A DNA stretch of 64,000 nucleotides from Priestia megaterium (GTDB lineage: Bacteria; Bacillota; Bacilli; Bacillales; Bacillaceae_H). Made by a program: the position numbers and the translations under genes. This document shows positions 9,953 through 18,624 of the stretch, one piece after another. The stretch spans positions 4,378,001-4,442,000 of the forward strand of contig NZ_CP085442.1 of assembly GCF_023824195.1 (NCBI RefSeq). Direction: 5' to 3'. The notes under the pieces are model-generated. The model searched no databases, was not told the DNA's origin, and was given only the letters and a program-made list of their open reading frames with translations. How positions within the stretch are numbered: position 1 is the first letter of the stretch; every line of letters begins with the position of its first letter.

Positions 9953-10250
9953 TAGCTGTAACCTTTCCGGTACCGTCAATTTGAATAGCTTGGCCATTTG
10001 GACATACGGTGCCTTCTTTTAAGTAGCCTCCTACTTCAAGCTCTTCTAGACTTGGTTTTTCGCCATTTTCAAGTTCATATACTTGTACCTCAGCCTCTAC
10101 GGTTTTGACAAGAGCTGAGCAGCCTTTGTTGTTAATAACCGTATTATGCTTTAATACATTTGGAATCATAATGAGCAAAAGCACGGTAATAACGAGCATA
10201 ACAATGAGCATTTCAATAAGGGTAAATCCTTTATTACCTCTTAGAATCAT
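9939..10250 (-). CDS. comGC: Major competence pseudopilin ComGC
   Basis: The main building block of the pseudopilus that carries DNA through the wall. The 103-aa precursor reads MILRGNKG/FTLIEMLIVM, with cleavage after Gly8 and Glu5 of the mature chain. Two cysteines (in NKGCSAL and TVCPNG) match the intramolecular disulfide known for ComGC. ATG 10250 follows AAAGGTG. It lies 14 bp after comGB. Confidence 0.93.
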   Translation of the reverse strand: MILRGNKGFTLIEMLIVMLVITVLLLIMIPNVLKHNTVINNKGCSALVKTVEAEVQVYELENGEKPSLEELEVGGYLKEGTVCPNGQAIQIDGTGKVTASGSS

Positions 10251-10264
10251 ATTCTTTCACCTTT

Positions 10265-11311
10265 CTACAAGCTCGACATCACTTCTAACATCGGAAGCAT
10301 AACGGACATATACATAAGCAGAATGACAATTCCGATGAATAAAAATGTAAGCGGCTGTACATATTTTAAAATACGAAAAATAAATTGTTCCATTCTTTCC
10401 ATCATAAATAGACTGTAATCATACAGCTCTTGAGAAAGCTCACCGTTCTGCTGGCCATGCACAATAACTTGAGCCAAGTCTTTTTCATAATGAGATTTAC
10501 CTGAAACGATATGATCTAATCGCATTCCTGAGGAAAGTTGATCTGTAAAAGCAAAAGCTTCCACTTGAAAAAACGGATGATGCTCTTGCTTTTGAAAAAG
10601 AGCAAAGCATTCATAAATAGATAAACCACCGTTTAGTAAATTGCTCATATGAACAGAAAAAAAGTACGAGTTAAATAGCCGTGTGAACGTTCGGATAACG
10701 GGAACTCTCATAAAAAGCTGCATTTGAACTACTGGAGGCAATTTTTTAATGTAAATCACATAAAACAAATAAAGGATGATTGGCATACTGATGACTGCAG
10801 GTAACATAAAAGGAAAGAACGACATCGCCTGCATAAATAAGAGGATAAACGAAGACTGCTTGTTTCCAAAGGATAAGTACAGAGCTTCAAACTGTGGAAG
10901 TAAAACCGTACTTAAAACAAATAAAATGGAAAGAATAAACAGCAGTAGCAATACGGGATATTGAACAAGCTTTTGAAATTTTTTACGATGCCTTACTTTT
11001 TCTTCAATCATTGAGCTACTTTCTTTTAAAGCAAATTGAAGGTTTCCATGCTGTTCCGCAAAATATAAATAGCTTAAAATATCACGGTGAAACTGAAGTT
11101 TAACAAAAGCATCGTGCAAAGATTCTCCTCGTTTTAACTGCTCAAGACATTTTTCAATATCCGTTTTTTCTTTGTTAGATACTTGAAACGTCAAAAACGA
11201 AAGAGCTTGAGAAAGAGTGTAGCCTTTTTCTAAGAGCTTAGAGACCTGCTTAAGAATTTTCGCTTGCTGAGCCAGAGACCACCTTTTTTGTCTATCTGTC
11301 TTTACCCCCAT
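10265..11311 (-). CDS. comGB: Competence pilus platform membrane protein ComGB
   Basis: A polytopic inner-membrane protein of the GspF/PilC family, 348 aa. It has two T2SF-type cytoplasmic helical domains and three membrane segments (about 118-140, 167-190 and 318-342). It is thought to anchor the pseudopilus and couple it to the ComGA ATPase. Its ATG overlaps the comGA stop by 10 bp. Confidence 0.92.
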   Translation of the reverse strand: MGVKTDRQKRWSLAQQAKILKQVSKLLEKGYTLSQALSFLTFQVSNKEKTDIEKCLEQLKRGESLHDAFVKLQFHRDILSYLYFAEQHGNLQFALKESSSMIEEKVRHRKKFQKLVQYPVLLLLFILSILFVLSTVLLPQFEALYLSFGNKQSSFILLFMQAMSFFPFMLPAVISMPIILYLFYVIYIKKLPPVVQMQLFMRVPVIRTFTRLFNSYFFSVHMSNLLNGGLSIYECFALFQKQEHHPFFQVEAFAFTDQLSSGMRLDHIVSGKSHYEKDLAQVIVHGQQNGELSQELYDYSLFMMERMEQFIFRILKYVQPLTFLFIGIVILLMYMSVMLPMLEVMSSL

Positions 11312-12354
11312 CCGTCTAGCGAATGCGGATATAAATAGCCTAGCGCAATTCCTTTTAGAATAACATCTCGGAGCGTCTTATAATCATAATCCGCATTTTC
11401 TCCTTTCACTTCTCTCATCACTGCGCTAAGCTCCTTGCCATAAAGCAATTCGTATATGCTAGACTGACGATGCTTCCTCATTTTTTTACAAGCGGGGTGG
11501 CATTTTCCGGAACACAGCGGACAGCGAATTTCTACAAGGCGCTGTGCAGCTACTGCTACAAGAGTCTGTTCCATTTCTTGAAAGCTAACGCCAAACTCAA
11601 GCAGCCTGTACAAAGATCCTTTTGTATCTTTAGTATGCATCGTTGTCAAAACCAAGTGTCCGGTAAGCGCTGCTCTCACAGCAATTTTGGCAGTCTCACT
11701 ATCTCTTATTTCTCCCACCATGATAATGTCTGGATCATGGCGCAATATAGCTTTTAAACCAGTCGTGTACGTAATCCCCGCCCGTTCATTTACCTGCACT
11801 TGAAGCACGGTTTCACTCGGTTTTTCAATAGGATCTTCTAGTGTAATAACATTTCGATTAAAAAGGTGCTTTACTTCGTGTAAAAGAGTATATAGAGTAG
11901 TGGTTTTACCTGATCCTGTAGGACCGGTAAAAATAATTAATCCATGAGAGAATTTCAAGAGAGAAATAAGCTTTTTAGTATGTTCAGGAAAAAGAGATAA
12001 ATGTTTGAGAGATGTAGATTGTTGATGAGGCAAAAGCCGAATAACAAGACTTTCATCATGAGAAGTAGGAAGAGTTGATAAACGCAAATTTACTTGATAG
12101 TGATCAATGGAAGTGGTCAATGCACCATTTTGAGGTTTTCTGCGCTCGCCAATATCCATTCCCCCTAAAAATTTAAAATGCGAAATGAGCCGTTCAGACA
12201 TTTCCTTTGAAATAACCCTCTTTAAAATAAGCTCCTGGTCAATTCGCAGCTGAATCACAGCATCTTTCTTTCGGGGCACAATATGCACATCAGAACTTCG
12301 GCACTCACATGCATCTCGTATAACGTAAGTAGCAAACTGTTCAATTTCGGTCAA
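11302..12354 (-). CDS. comGA: Competence traffic ATPase ComGA
   Basis: A type II/IV secretion ATPase of 350 aa that powers pseudopilus assembly at the cell poles. Walker A is GPTGSGKTTT (about 144-153), with the Asp box VITLEDPIE and Walker B RHDPDIIMVGEIRD after it. A C-terminal cysteine cluster (CPLCSGKCHPAC) probably binds zinc. The start is TTG at 12354 behind AAAGGAG, since no ATG occurs before residue 52. First gene of the seven-gene comG operon. The known activator ComK was not matched to a clear box here. Confidence 0.92.
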   Translation of the reverse strand: MTEIEQFATYVIRDACECRSSDVHIVPRKKDAVIQLRIDQELILKRVISKEMSERLISHFKFLGGMDIGERRKPQNGALTTSIDHYQVNLRLSTLPTSHDESLVIRLLPHQQSTSLKHLSLFPEHTKKLISLLKFSHGLIIFTGPTGSGKTTTLYTLLHEVKHLFNRNVITLEDPIEKPSETVLQVQVNERAGITYTTGLKAILRHDPDIIMVGEIRDSETAKIAVRAALTGHLVLTTMHTKDTKGSLYRLLEFGVSFQEMEQTLVAVAAQRLVEIRCPLCSGKCHPACKKMRKHRQSSIYELLYGKELSAVMREVKGENADYDYKTLRDVILKGIALGYLYPHSLDGWG

Positions 12355-12468
12355 ACGATCATCACTCCTTTATTTGTAATAAAGATGATTGTTAAAACAT
12401 CTAGAAACAGTAATTTCGACCTTTTTCGAGATTTTCCTTCTTCTTTTTTCATTTTTTATAATTTTTTT

Positions 12469-12527
12469 AGTATACGCTTCTTTTCTTCACTTCAGTCCTT
12501 GTACACGATGTACAACTTCTGTACACC
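12469..12527 (-). promoter_or_regulatory. Probable comG promoter with three GTACA repeats upstream
   Basis: A -10 TATACT (12469-12474) has only a poor -35 match 17 bases upstream. Directly upstream of that position, GTACA occurs three times within 12501-12525 (spacings 9 and 11). The arrangement suggests an activator site. The start point and protein are not known. Confidence 0.4.
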
Positions 12528-12542
12528 TCTAAGCGACTACAT

Positions 12543-12579
12543 AAAAAAAAGACAACGTGATGTAAAACTCTACGCTGTC
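12543..12579 (-). terminator. Terminator of mgsR
   Basis: On the minus strand GACAGCGT pairs with ACGTTGTC (one G-U pair) around a 13-base loop, followed by T8 at 12543-12550. Confidence 0.75.
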
Positions 12580-12624
12580 GTTTTATTCGTTATTTACTGA
12601 ATTGAGCTTCTTCATCATGTACGC

Positions 12625-13008
12625 TTACACAACTAGAGACGCAAGACTTGTTTTTTTCTTGACTAAATTTTTAAGTGCGGATTCGTTATAGCCTACTACA
12701 AGCTTTTTGCCATCTGTTAAAATTGGTCGGCGAAGCAAACGAGGATGCTCAATTAATAGATTGACCACTTCTGATAACGTCATGCTATCCACATCAACAT
12801 TTAACTTTTTATATTCTTGACTTCTTTTAGCAAGAAGTTCATCCATCCCTTCTGTTGTCATAGAAAGAAGTTCAAGCATTTCTTTATGAGTAGGTGTTTC
12901 TCTAAATAAATGACGCTCTTTAAAATTTACATCTTCCTTCACTAGCCATTTTTTCGTTTTACGACAAGATGTACAGCTCGGGTACGTATAAAATTTAATT
13001 TCTTCCAT
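12625..13008 (-). CDS. mgsR: Spx/ArsC-family stress regulator MgsR
   Basis: A 127-aa thioredoxin-like protein of the ArsC/Spx family with a CxxC redox switch (C12 and C15 in SCTSCRK). In B. subtilis MgsR (YqgZ) tunes a subset of the general stress regulon by touching RNA polymerase and is activated by disulfide formation. It occupies the same place beside comGA. It differs from true arsenate reductase in lacking the catalytic loop pattern. ATG 13008 follows GGGAGGG. The upstream region holds a striking phased repeat array and no recognisable sigma-B promoter, although the B. subtilis gene has one. Confidence 0.85.
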   Translation of the reverse strand: MEEIKFYTYPSCTSCRKTKKWLVKEDVNFKERHLFRETPTHKEMLELLSMTTEGMDELLAKRSQEYKKLNVDVDSMTLSEVVNLLIEHPRLLRRPILTDGKKLVVGYNESALKNLVKKKTSLASLVV

Positions 13009-13049
13009 ATGAAACCCTCCCGCTTTTTAGTTATAGGTTGTTTATATAC

Positions 13050-13101
13050 ATTGTACACGTTTTGTATAACCTTTGTATAGTATTTTGCATATGTTTTGTA
13101 T
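13050..13101 (-). repeat. Five phased copies of ATACAAA upstream of mgsR
   Basis: On the plus strand TTTGTAT occurs at 13061, 13072 and 13095, TTTGCAT at 13084 and ATTGTAC at 13050. The steps are 11, 11, 12 and 11 bp, about one helical turn each. This looks like an operator for a protein that binds one face of DNA. Confidence 0.7.
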
Positions 13102-13141
13102 AACTTTTTTTCTTCTGTCGTATTTCAAGGAAAAGATAGCG

Positions 13142-13170
13142 TTTTCAGGAAAGAAAGGATGTATTATAAT
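13142..13170 (+). promoter_or_regulatory. Possible sigma-A promoter for the DUF2626 gene
   Basis: TATAAT at 13165-13170 lies 17 bases after TTTTCA at 13142-13147 and 99 bases ahead of the gene start. The -35 match is modest. Confidence 0.4.
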
Positions 13171-13269
13171 GGAAAAGTATCGATATAGTTTCATAAGTGC
13201 TTTCTAGTGCTTACACAGCGATGACATTCATCATGACACTAACTAAGTTTGATAAAGGAGGAAATGGAC

Positions 13270-13506
13270 GTGGAACGAATGTACCGTGTAATGGGGTTCT
13301 GGACAGCAATTTTCACTGTAATGTTTTACCTCGGTCACATGCATAAGACTTCTTTACTCTTTTTAGCTCAAACAGGCTTTTTTGTAATTCTTAGTTATTT
13401 AAAGCTGTCTGAAAGAATGTACATTTACGTTTTCGGAGCATATTTGACCGTCTTTTTTGTAGGGTTCACGTACTGGTCAACTTTTATGATGACACCAGGA
13501 CAGTAA
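13270..13506 (+). CDS. yqgY: DUF2626 family membrane protein YqgY
   Basis: A 78-aa protein with two or three short hydrophobic helices; the RMYRVMGFWTAIF opening and SERMYIYVFGAYL stretch are typical of the YqgY family in Bacillus. Its function is unknown. GTG 13270 is preferred because it stands 8 bases after AAAGGAGG; the ATG at 13264 is too close to that site. It is a single-gene unit with its own terminator. Confidence 0.8.
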   Translation: MERMYRVMGFWTAIFTVMFYLGHMHKTSLLFLAQTGFFVILSYLKLSERMYIYVFGAYLTVFFVGFTYWSTFMMTPGQ

Positions 13507-13511
13507 AGAGA

Positions 13512-13537
13512 AAAGCGATGGGCTTCCATCGCTTTTT
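13512..13537. terminator. Bidirectional terminator between yqgY and yqgX
   Basis: AAAGCGATGG pairs perfectly with CCATCGCTTT around a 4-base loop, followed by a T run on the plus strand and A-rich sequence on the other side. Confidence 0.85.
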
Positions 13538-13543
13538 GTATTC

Positions 13544-14176
13544 TTAAAAACCATTTAGAAAAGGATTTTGATCCATTTCGTGTCCCACAGTTGTTTCAGG
13601 TCCGTGACCGCTTAGTACAAGCGTATCTTCTGGAAGGGACAGCAATTTCGATTCGATGCTTTCTAACAGCTGAGCTTGATTGCCTCCAGGTAAATCTGTG
13701 CGTCCAATGCCGCCTGCAAAAAGCGCGTCACCAGATACTACAAAGTTACCCGGTTTGAAATAATATGAAACGCTGCCAGGAGAATGGCCAGGCGTTTCGT
13801 ACACCTCAAATTGGAAAGAACCAATTGTTAAATTGCCTTCAGCTGAAATAATATCGGTTGCATCTGGAGCCGTAATTTCTCCTAAATCAAAAAATTTTGA
13901 CCCGTTTAAATCACTATTATGAAGCCATTCTTTTTCATTTTTATGTACATAAAGCGGGATAGAGTAGTGATTCATCACTTCATCTACTCCTCCAATGTGA
14001 TCAAAATGAGCGTGTGTCAGCAAAATAGCTAATGGTTTATACGTTTGTTTTTCTAGAAATTCAACGAGCTGTTTTCCCTGAGCTCCCGGGTCAAAAACTA
14101 AACATTCTTTTTTTTCGTTAGCAACGACATAACAATTCGTTTGAATAGGTCCTAGCGGTATACGATGATAGTTCAT
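13544..14176 (-). CDS. yqgX: Metallo-beta-lactamase fold hydrolase YqgX (glyoxalase II-like)
   Basis: A 210-aa enzyme with the two-metal THAHFDHIGG motif (H55, H57, D59, H60), further ligands in ETPGHSPGS and SGDALF, and LSGHGPETT near the end. The family includes hydroxyacylglutathione hydrolases. Bacillus uses bacillithiol, so the likely role is thioester hydrolysis in methylglyoxal detoxification, which is inference. ATG 14176 follows GGAGG. A single gene with shared terminator. Confidence 0.85.
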   Translation of the reverse strand: MNYHRIPLGPIQTNCYVVANEKKECLVFDPGAQGKQLVEFLEKQTYKPLAILLTHAHFDHIGGVDEVMNHYSIPLYVHKNEKEWLHNSDLNGSKFFDLGEITAPDATDIISAEGNLTIGSFQFEVYETPGHSPGSVSYYFKPGNFVVSGDALFAGGIGRTDLPGGNQAQLLESIESKLLSLPEDTLVLSGHGPETTVGHEMDQNPFLNGF

Positions 14177-14384
14177 AATGTATCCTCCTTGTAAAATTTA
14201 TTTCTGTTATATGCATTATCATACACACATCATCTTATAAATGAAAGTAAGGACCTTTCTAAGCTAATAAGGCGAAAGAAAGATTGGTTTTCATCTCGAC
14301 AAACGGTTAGAAAAGTTTTACAATTAAAGGGATAAGCTAATGATAGCGCTTTAATTTTAAGTTGCCTAAAGGAGGTTTCTTCGA

Positions 14385-14561
14385 GTGGGTCTTATGATTA
14401 TTTTTGCACTAACAACATTGCTAGGCGTATTTGCAGCTATTTCATCTTTTAGAAATAAAAACATATTAGGCATTGGTTTTTCGGTACTAACATTCGGTGT
14501 ATTCGGATGGTTTACCGTGATGACCATTATACATCACGGTTATCCGGCGGTACATCATTAA
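14385..14561 (+). CDS. yqgW: DUF2759 family small membrane protein YqgW
   Basis: A 58-aa protein with two hydrophobic helices separated by FRNKN, ending in a histidine-containing tail (IIHHGYPAVHH). It matches the DUF2759/YqgW family by length, neighbours and the GVFGWFTVMTI segment. The GTG at 14385 stands 10 bases after AAAGGAGG; an ATG at 14394 is too far. Its function is unknown. Confidence 0.78.
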   Translation: MGLMIIFALTTLLGVFAAISSFRNKNILGIGFSVLTFGVFGWFTVMTIIHHGYPAVHH

Positions 14562-14597
14562 AAAAGCCACGCAAAGCATATGCTTTGCGTGGCTTTT
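14562..14597. terminator. Bidirectional terminator between yqgW and yqgT
   Basis: An almost perfect palindrome (AAAAGCCACGCAAAGCA and its complement) with A and T flanks. The stop codon of yqgT starts at its edge. Confidence 0.9.
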
Positions 14598-15499
14598 CAA
14601 ATAGATAGATATTCCATTGCCGCAACTAAAATAGCCTTGGTCGGATTATATACGCGTGATATTTGAGATAAAGGCAGCGGATTAATTCCTTTCCCCAGTT
14701 CTAAGGTGAACCCTAGCTTTTTCTTTTCTAAAATAAACCAATCTTTAAATCCCGCGTGACTATCAATCGTTTTGACTGCTTTATAACCGCTTACCCTTTC
14801 AAAATAACTGGCTATTTCCTCTGCTTCCTCCGGCTCTTCATTCATATACCCCCAGTAAAATTCTTCTCCTTGGGTATGTAAAGCAATCACACAATCAAAA
14901 TCATGACGCTCAACGAGTTTTACCATTGCCTGCGCTTCAGGTTCAGACAGAGATTCGTAGCCTGGAAAGTCCCGATAATGCGGAGCTTTAGGTTCTTTGC
15001 GCTTTTTTTCAATTTCCCAATAAGCCGGAAACTGATTGTTTAAATCCACCCCCCGAATATTTGCTTTCCAGCTTTGAAAATCCGGAAAATCTCTCCCTAT
15101 TTTAGAAAGAAAAGACGCATAAGGTTCACTTACAGCAGGACCTTTTAAGACCAGATCTACTCCGTCTGGATTAACAATTGGAACTGCAGAAAGCGTAATT
15201 TGATTAAAAAGAGCTCTTGCGTCCTGTCCGTTCAACGCCTGGTCATAATGAAGAGCAGCTAAATAATCTTCAATAAACTGTAGAAGAACATTTGTCGTAA
15301 TCCATTCATTGGCATGAAAAGACGCATTAATATGAACCTTTCTTTCTCCGTTTCCAATTAAAATATGAGGAATCGGCTTTCCAAGCACGCTGCACCCTAT
15401 CCATTCAAGAGAACCATAGGGGTAGTACGTCAAAAGTGTTTGGATATCTTGTATTGTTCGCGTGTAATCGTAGGGCTTTTGGATATCTACAATTTGCAT
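14597..15499 (-). CDS. yqgT: M14 peptidoglycan carboxypeptidase (gamma-D-glutamyl-diamino acid endopeptidase type)
   Basis: A zinc peptidase of the M14 family, 300 aa. Zinc ligands are FHANE (H62, E65) and a later histidine in IALHTQGE; the catalytic glutamate is in FTLELGKG. Relatives cut between D-Glu and meso-diaminopimelate in cell-wall peptides. B. subtilis YqgT is longer and carries LysM modules at its N-terminus. Here the catalytic domain starts at once and no signal peptide is seen, so it may act in the cytoplasm on recycled peptides. ATG 15499 stands 8 bases after GGAG; a GTG at 15508 overlaps that site. Confidence 0.8.
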   Translation of the reverse strand: MQIVDIQKPYDYTRTIQDIQTLLTYYPYGSLEWIGCSVLGKPIPHILIGNGERKVHINASFHANEWITTNVLLQFIEDYLAALHYDQALNGQDARALFNQITLSAVPIVNPDGVDLVLKGPAVSEPYASFLSKIGRDFPDFQSWKANIRGVDLNNQFPAYWEIEKKRKEPKAPHYRDFPGYESLSEPEAQAMVKLVERHDFDCVIALHTQGEEFYWGYMNEEPEEAEEIASYFERVSGYKAVKTIDSHAGFKDWFILEKKKLGFTLELGKGINPLPLSQISRVYNPTKAILVAAMEYLSI

Positions 15500-15551
15500 A
15501 ATCTTCACTCCTTTACACTATGTATATGTAAAGATTGAAAAGATGCATGAT

Positions 15552-15588
15552 AAAAAAGCGCTTTGACTAAATGTCAAAGCGCTTTTTT
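15552..15588. terminator. Terminator after glcK, usable in both directions
   Basis: AAAAAAGCGCTTTGAC pairs perfectly with GTCAAAGCGCTTTTTT around TAAAT. It lies 22 bp past the glcK stop. Confidence 0.88.
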
Positions 15589-15610
15589 ATCTTAGTTAGA
15601 TTCTTGCTTA

Positions 15611-16585
15611 TTATTCAAAATAAGATTTAACTAACCAAGCTCCTCCAATAATTCCCGCATCGTTTCCTAAAGTAGCGATTGCTAGTTCAGCACCTTGCGC
15701 TACGCGAGGAAATGCAAAACGTTTGAAATAATCTCTTACCGGTGCAAGTAATACCTCGCCTGCACGAGACACACCGCCGCCTAGAACGATCTTCTCAGGG
15801 TTTAATGCATTAGCAGAGTTTGCTAGTGCTAGACCTAAATGAAAGGCAACTTTATCTACAACATGCATAGCTAACTCGTCTTTTGAACGAGCTGCATCAA
15901 ATACATCTTTAGATGTAACTTGTCCATTTTGTTCTAACACTGTGCGAAGCTCACTTGGTTTGTCCGTTTCCGTTAATCCTTCCATTGTTAAACGTACAAT
16001 TCCAGTTGCTGAAGCAATTGTTTCTAAACAGCCGGTTTTGCCGCAGTTACACGGTGCCCCACCTTCAGGAATAGAAGTAATGTGCCCGATCTCACCAGCG
16101 GCTCCATTTACGCCTTGTACAATTTCACCGTTTGCAATGACGCCACCGCCAACGCCTGTGCCAAGCGTAACGCAAAACAAATCTTTTGCTCCGTCTCCAG
16201 CACCCTTCCACATTTCTCCAATGGCTGCAATGTTTGCATCATTGTCTACCACAACAGGAAGAGAAGTTTCTACTTCCAAGATATCTTTTATAGGGAATTT
16301 TTCCCAACCTAAATTGACAGCTACTTCAATCGAACCGTTTGCAAAGTTGACAGGCCCCGGTGCACCAATACCAATTCCTACTAACCTTGATTTTACTTCT
16401 CCAAGATCGTTTAACTTTTTATCAATTGCTTTTGCAATATCCGTTGGAATTTTACGGCCTTGCTCGCTCACATCCGTATTAATTTCCCACTTGTGAATGA
16501 TTTCTCCATAATGATTAATAAAGGCCATTTTTATTGTTGTACCGCCTAAATCAACTCCAACTAACCATTTGTCATCCATGTTCAT
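15611..16585 (-). CDS. glcK: ROK-family glucokinase
   Basis: Phosphorylates glucose to glucose-6-phosphate with ATP in the cytoplasm. The 324-aa protein has the phosphate motif [10 protein letters not shown] near the N-terminus, the LGTGVGGG stretch, and the ROK zinc cluster [10 protein letters not shown] (about residues 180-190). ATG 16585 overlaps the yqgQ stop (ATGA); a second in-frame ATG at 16579 is better spaced from AAGG and may be the true start. yqgQ and glcK form an operon, as in B. subtilis. Confidence 0.93.
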   Translation of the reverse strand: MNMDDKWLVGVDLGGTTIKMAFINHYGEIIHKWEINTDVSEQGRKIPTDIAKAIDKKLNDLGEVKSRLVGIGIGAPGPVNFANGSIEVAVNLGWEKFPIKDILEVETSLPVVVDNDANIAAIGEMWKGAGDGAKDLFCVTLGTGVGGGVIANGEIVQGVNGAAGEIGHITSIPEGGAPCNCGKTGCLETIASATGIVRLTMEGLTETDKPSELRTVLEQNGQVTSKDVFDAARSKDELAMHVVDKVAFHLGLALANSANALNPEKIVLGGGVSRAGEVLLAPVRDYFKRFAFPRVAQGAELAIATLGNDAGIIGGAWLVKSYFE

Positions 16586-16788
16586 TCATCCTTTTTCTCT
16601 TTTTGTTGTTTTAACTCTCGACGAAGCAAAAGAATTGCCATTTGGTAATCACGTACATCAATCAAGTTAGACTGATATAACTCTTTTACTTCCGCTTCCA
16701 TCAGCTCTAAATCAGCAATACGATCGCCCACGTATATAAAAATGCCGAAGGACTTTAATAATTGTTGTACATCATATAACGTATTCAT
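16582..16788 (-). CDS. yqgQ: YqgQ family (DUF910) small protein
   Basis: A 68-aa helical, charged protein ([19 protein letters not shown], then a leucine/arginine-rich helix), as in the YqgQ structural family that always precedes glcK in Bacillus. Relatives have been suggested to bind nucleic acid; no proven role. ATG 16788 follows AAAGGTG, and the gene overlaps glcK by 4 bp. Confidence 0.85.
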   Translation of the reverse strand: MNTLYDVQQLLKSFGIFIYVGDRIADLELMEAEVKELYQSNLIDVRDYQMAILLLRRELKQQKEKKDE

Positions 16789-16969
16789 TCTGTCACCTTT
16801 ATCCTATTTTTTAGGTGATATGATTCATTTATTTTGAGATAACTCAACAGTCATTCAGTCATAAACAGCGGCCGTATTTAACGCCCACTGCTAGGTCTAC
16901 ATATTAATATTCTAGTAAACGTTCTCACAATAGTAAAGTATAAAATATTAAATTCGTCATTCAACAGTT

Positions 16970-18490
16970 TTAATTTTCTAGCTGTCGCTTCAGCTTTTCG
17001 TATTTTTCATTTTGCGGTTCAAGCGCAATTGCTTTATCGATATTTTGTGTGGCCGCTGGAATATCATTCAGTTTCATATTCACCAGAGCTAAATTGTAAT
17101 ACGCCTCATGAAAAGTTGAATCATACTTTACAGCCTGATTCAATTGCTGTTTAGCTTCTTTATAATTTTCAAGATAAAATTCTGCGCTAGCACTGACGAA
17201 ATACACGGTACTATTTCCTGTTCCTTTTTCAACAAAAAGCTTAATGGCATCTTTTGCTTCTTCATACTGTTTCTGCTGAAGATACGTAGCGGCTACGCTG
17301 AGTGCATAGGGCTCATCTTGATAAACAGAACGCTCATGATATCCATAAAAAAGCAGACTTCCTACTAATAAAAGCGTGCAAATGAAAGCCGGAATCTGAA
17401 TATACAGCTTTTTTTGTTTCGGTAAACTGACGATGCTCGCAGCTAAAAATCCGCCAACCAAACCGCCAATATGCCCTGCATTATCGACGTTCGGCGCAAC
17501 AAATCCAAAAATCAAGTTAATCACAATGATTACAATGAAACTCGACCCCATTGTTCGAAAAAAGAAGCGTGGATTTGTTCTTGCTATGAACAGTAAAGCT
17601 CCAAAGCAACCGAAAATGGCCCCCGAGGCTCCTGCGGAAATAGACGTATTCCATATAAAACTTCCTAGAGATCCTGCAAACCCGGCAAATATATAAATAA
17701 AGACAAAACGCCCGCTGCCATATATCCTCTCTACAAGCGTTCCTAAATAATACAGGGCTACACTATTCATAAGCAAATGCAGAAGTCCTATATGCAAAAT
17801 TATAGGTGTAAAAAAACGCCACCATTCGCCTTCCATAATTAAGGGGTTGTATTTAGCTCCGTATTGAATCAGAGTGAGCGTATTTTGTGTACTGCTCTTC
17901 CACTCCAGAAATAGAAACATTAAGATTTGCAGCGCTAAAAATATATATGTAAAAATAGGCTTCCCGTATCCAGCTATTTGCTGTTCTTCGCTTTGTTTTT
18001 TCTGCACAAAAAGCACAATTTTATGTTTCCACTGTTCTATTCGCTGTGCTTCTTCTTCGGAAGAGAAATTGTCTGCTCTTTCTAATGTAAGACCCAGCCG
18101 TTCGAATAGAGGTTCATAAGCGCTTGCTTTCTCTGCCGTTAGTTGTTCAACGTAACTATTCACTTTAGAGGGACTTGGCGCACTTTCTAAGGACTGCTCT
18201 GTATAAAAAGGATCAAAATCAGCAAAGTAAATCGTGTTAAGAGTAAGCGATGATTTACCTCTCTGCTTTCGCACATTCTCAGCTCTTTGTAGTGCATACA
18301 ATACATCTTTTTGCTGCTCAACGGCTGATTTAAAATTCCGGCGGACTATGCGGACAATTGACTTATCTTTACGATGCGAAGATTGAAACCATAGCTCTGA
18401 AGCATCAGCTTTCATCGAAATCAACTCATATGAAGAATGGCCAAGCAATTGCTGTGCCAGCTGCAAATAATAAAAATCTTGCCTAGACAA
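16970..18490 (-). CDS. gluP: Rhomboid-family intramembrane serine protease GluP with TPR tail
   Basis: A 506-aa protein in three parts: a cytosolic N-terminal domain (about 1-175), a rhomboid core with seven hydrophobic helices (about 178-375), and a TPR-like helical tail (about 385-506). The catalytic serine is in GASG (S289) and the histidine in NAGHIGG (H340). B. subtilis GluP (YqgP) cleaves membrane proteins and assists FtsH in quality control, and has been linked to glucose export. The start is TTG 18490, placed 7 bases after GGAGG. Confidence 0.92.
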   Translation of the reverse strand: MSRQDFYYLQLAQQLLGHSSYELISMKADASELWFQSSHRKDKSIVRIVRRNFKSAVEQQKDVLYALQRAENVRKQRGKSSLTLNTIYFADFDPFYTEQSLESAPSPSKVNSYVEQLTAEKASAYEPLFERLGLTLERADNFSSEEEAQRIEQWKHKIVLFVQKKQSEEQQIAGYGKPIFTYIFLALQILMFLFLEWKSSTQNTLTLIQYGAKYNPLIMEGEWWRFFTPIILHIGLLHLLMNSVALYYLGTLVERIYGSGRFVFIYIFAGFAGSLGSFIWNTSISAGASGAIFGCFGALLFIARTNPRFFFRTMGSSFIVIIVINLIFGFVAPNVDNAGHIGGLVGGFLAASIVSLPKQKKLYIQIPAFICTLLLVGSLLFYGYHERSVYQDEPYALSVAATYLQQKQYEEAKDAIKLFVEKGTGNSTVYFVSASAEFYLENYKEAKQQLNQAVKYDSTFHEAYYNLALVNMKLNDIPAATQNIDKAIALEPQNEKYEKLKRQLEN

Positions 18491-18574
18491 ATAGTCACCT
18501 CCTCACACTCTCTATATGTAAAGATGGCAGAAAGCCAGGAAAAAAGCAACGATTTTCCCTTTTTCTTTTTCTAC

Positions 18575-18611
18575 AAAAAAACACCTTACAGGTCTGTAAG
18601 GTGTTTTTTAT
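18575..18611. terminator. Terminator between gluP and the small membrane-protein gene
   Basis: AAAACACCTTACA pairs with TGTAAGGTGTTTT around GGTC, with A7 to the left and T6 to the right. Confidence 0.85.
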
Positions 18612-18624
18612 GTATCTTTCGCTC

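Noticed and set aside
9953..9997. Upstream start at 9997 for comGD
   Set aside because: It would add 15 residues before the prepilin signal, lying inside comGC; GTG 9952 has a proper ribosome site and gives the family length.
12355..12624. Search for a ComK box upstream of comGA
   Set aside because: No pair of AAAAN5TTTT motifs was found; only AT runs and the GTACA repeats.
13009..13260. Search for a sigma-B promoter ahead of mgsR
   Set aside because: No GTTTAA/GGGTAT pair at proper spacing on the minus strand.
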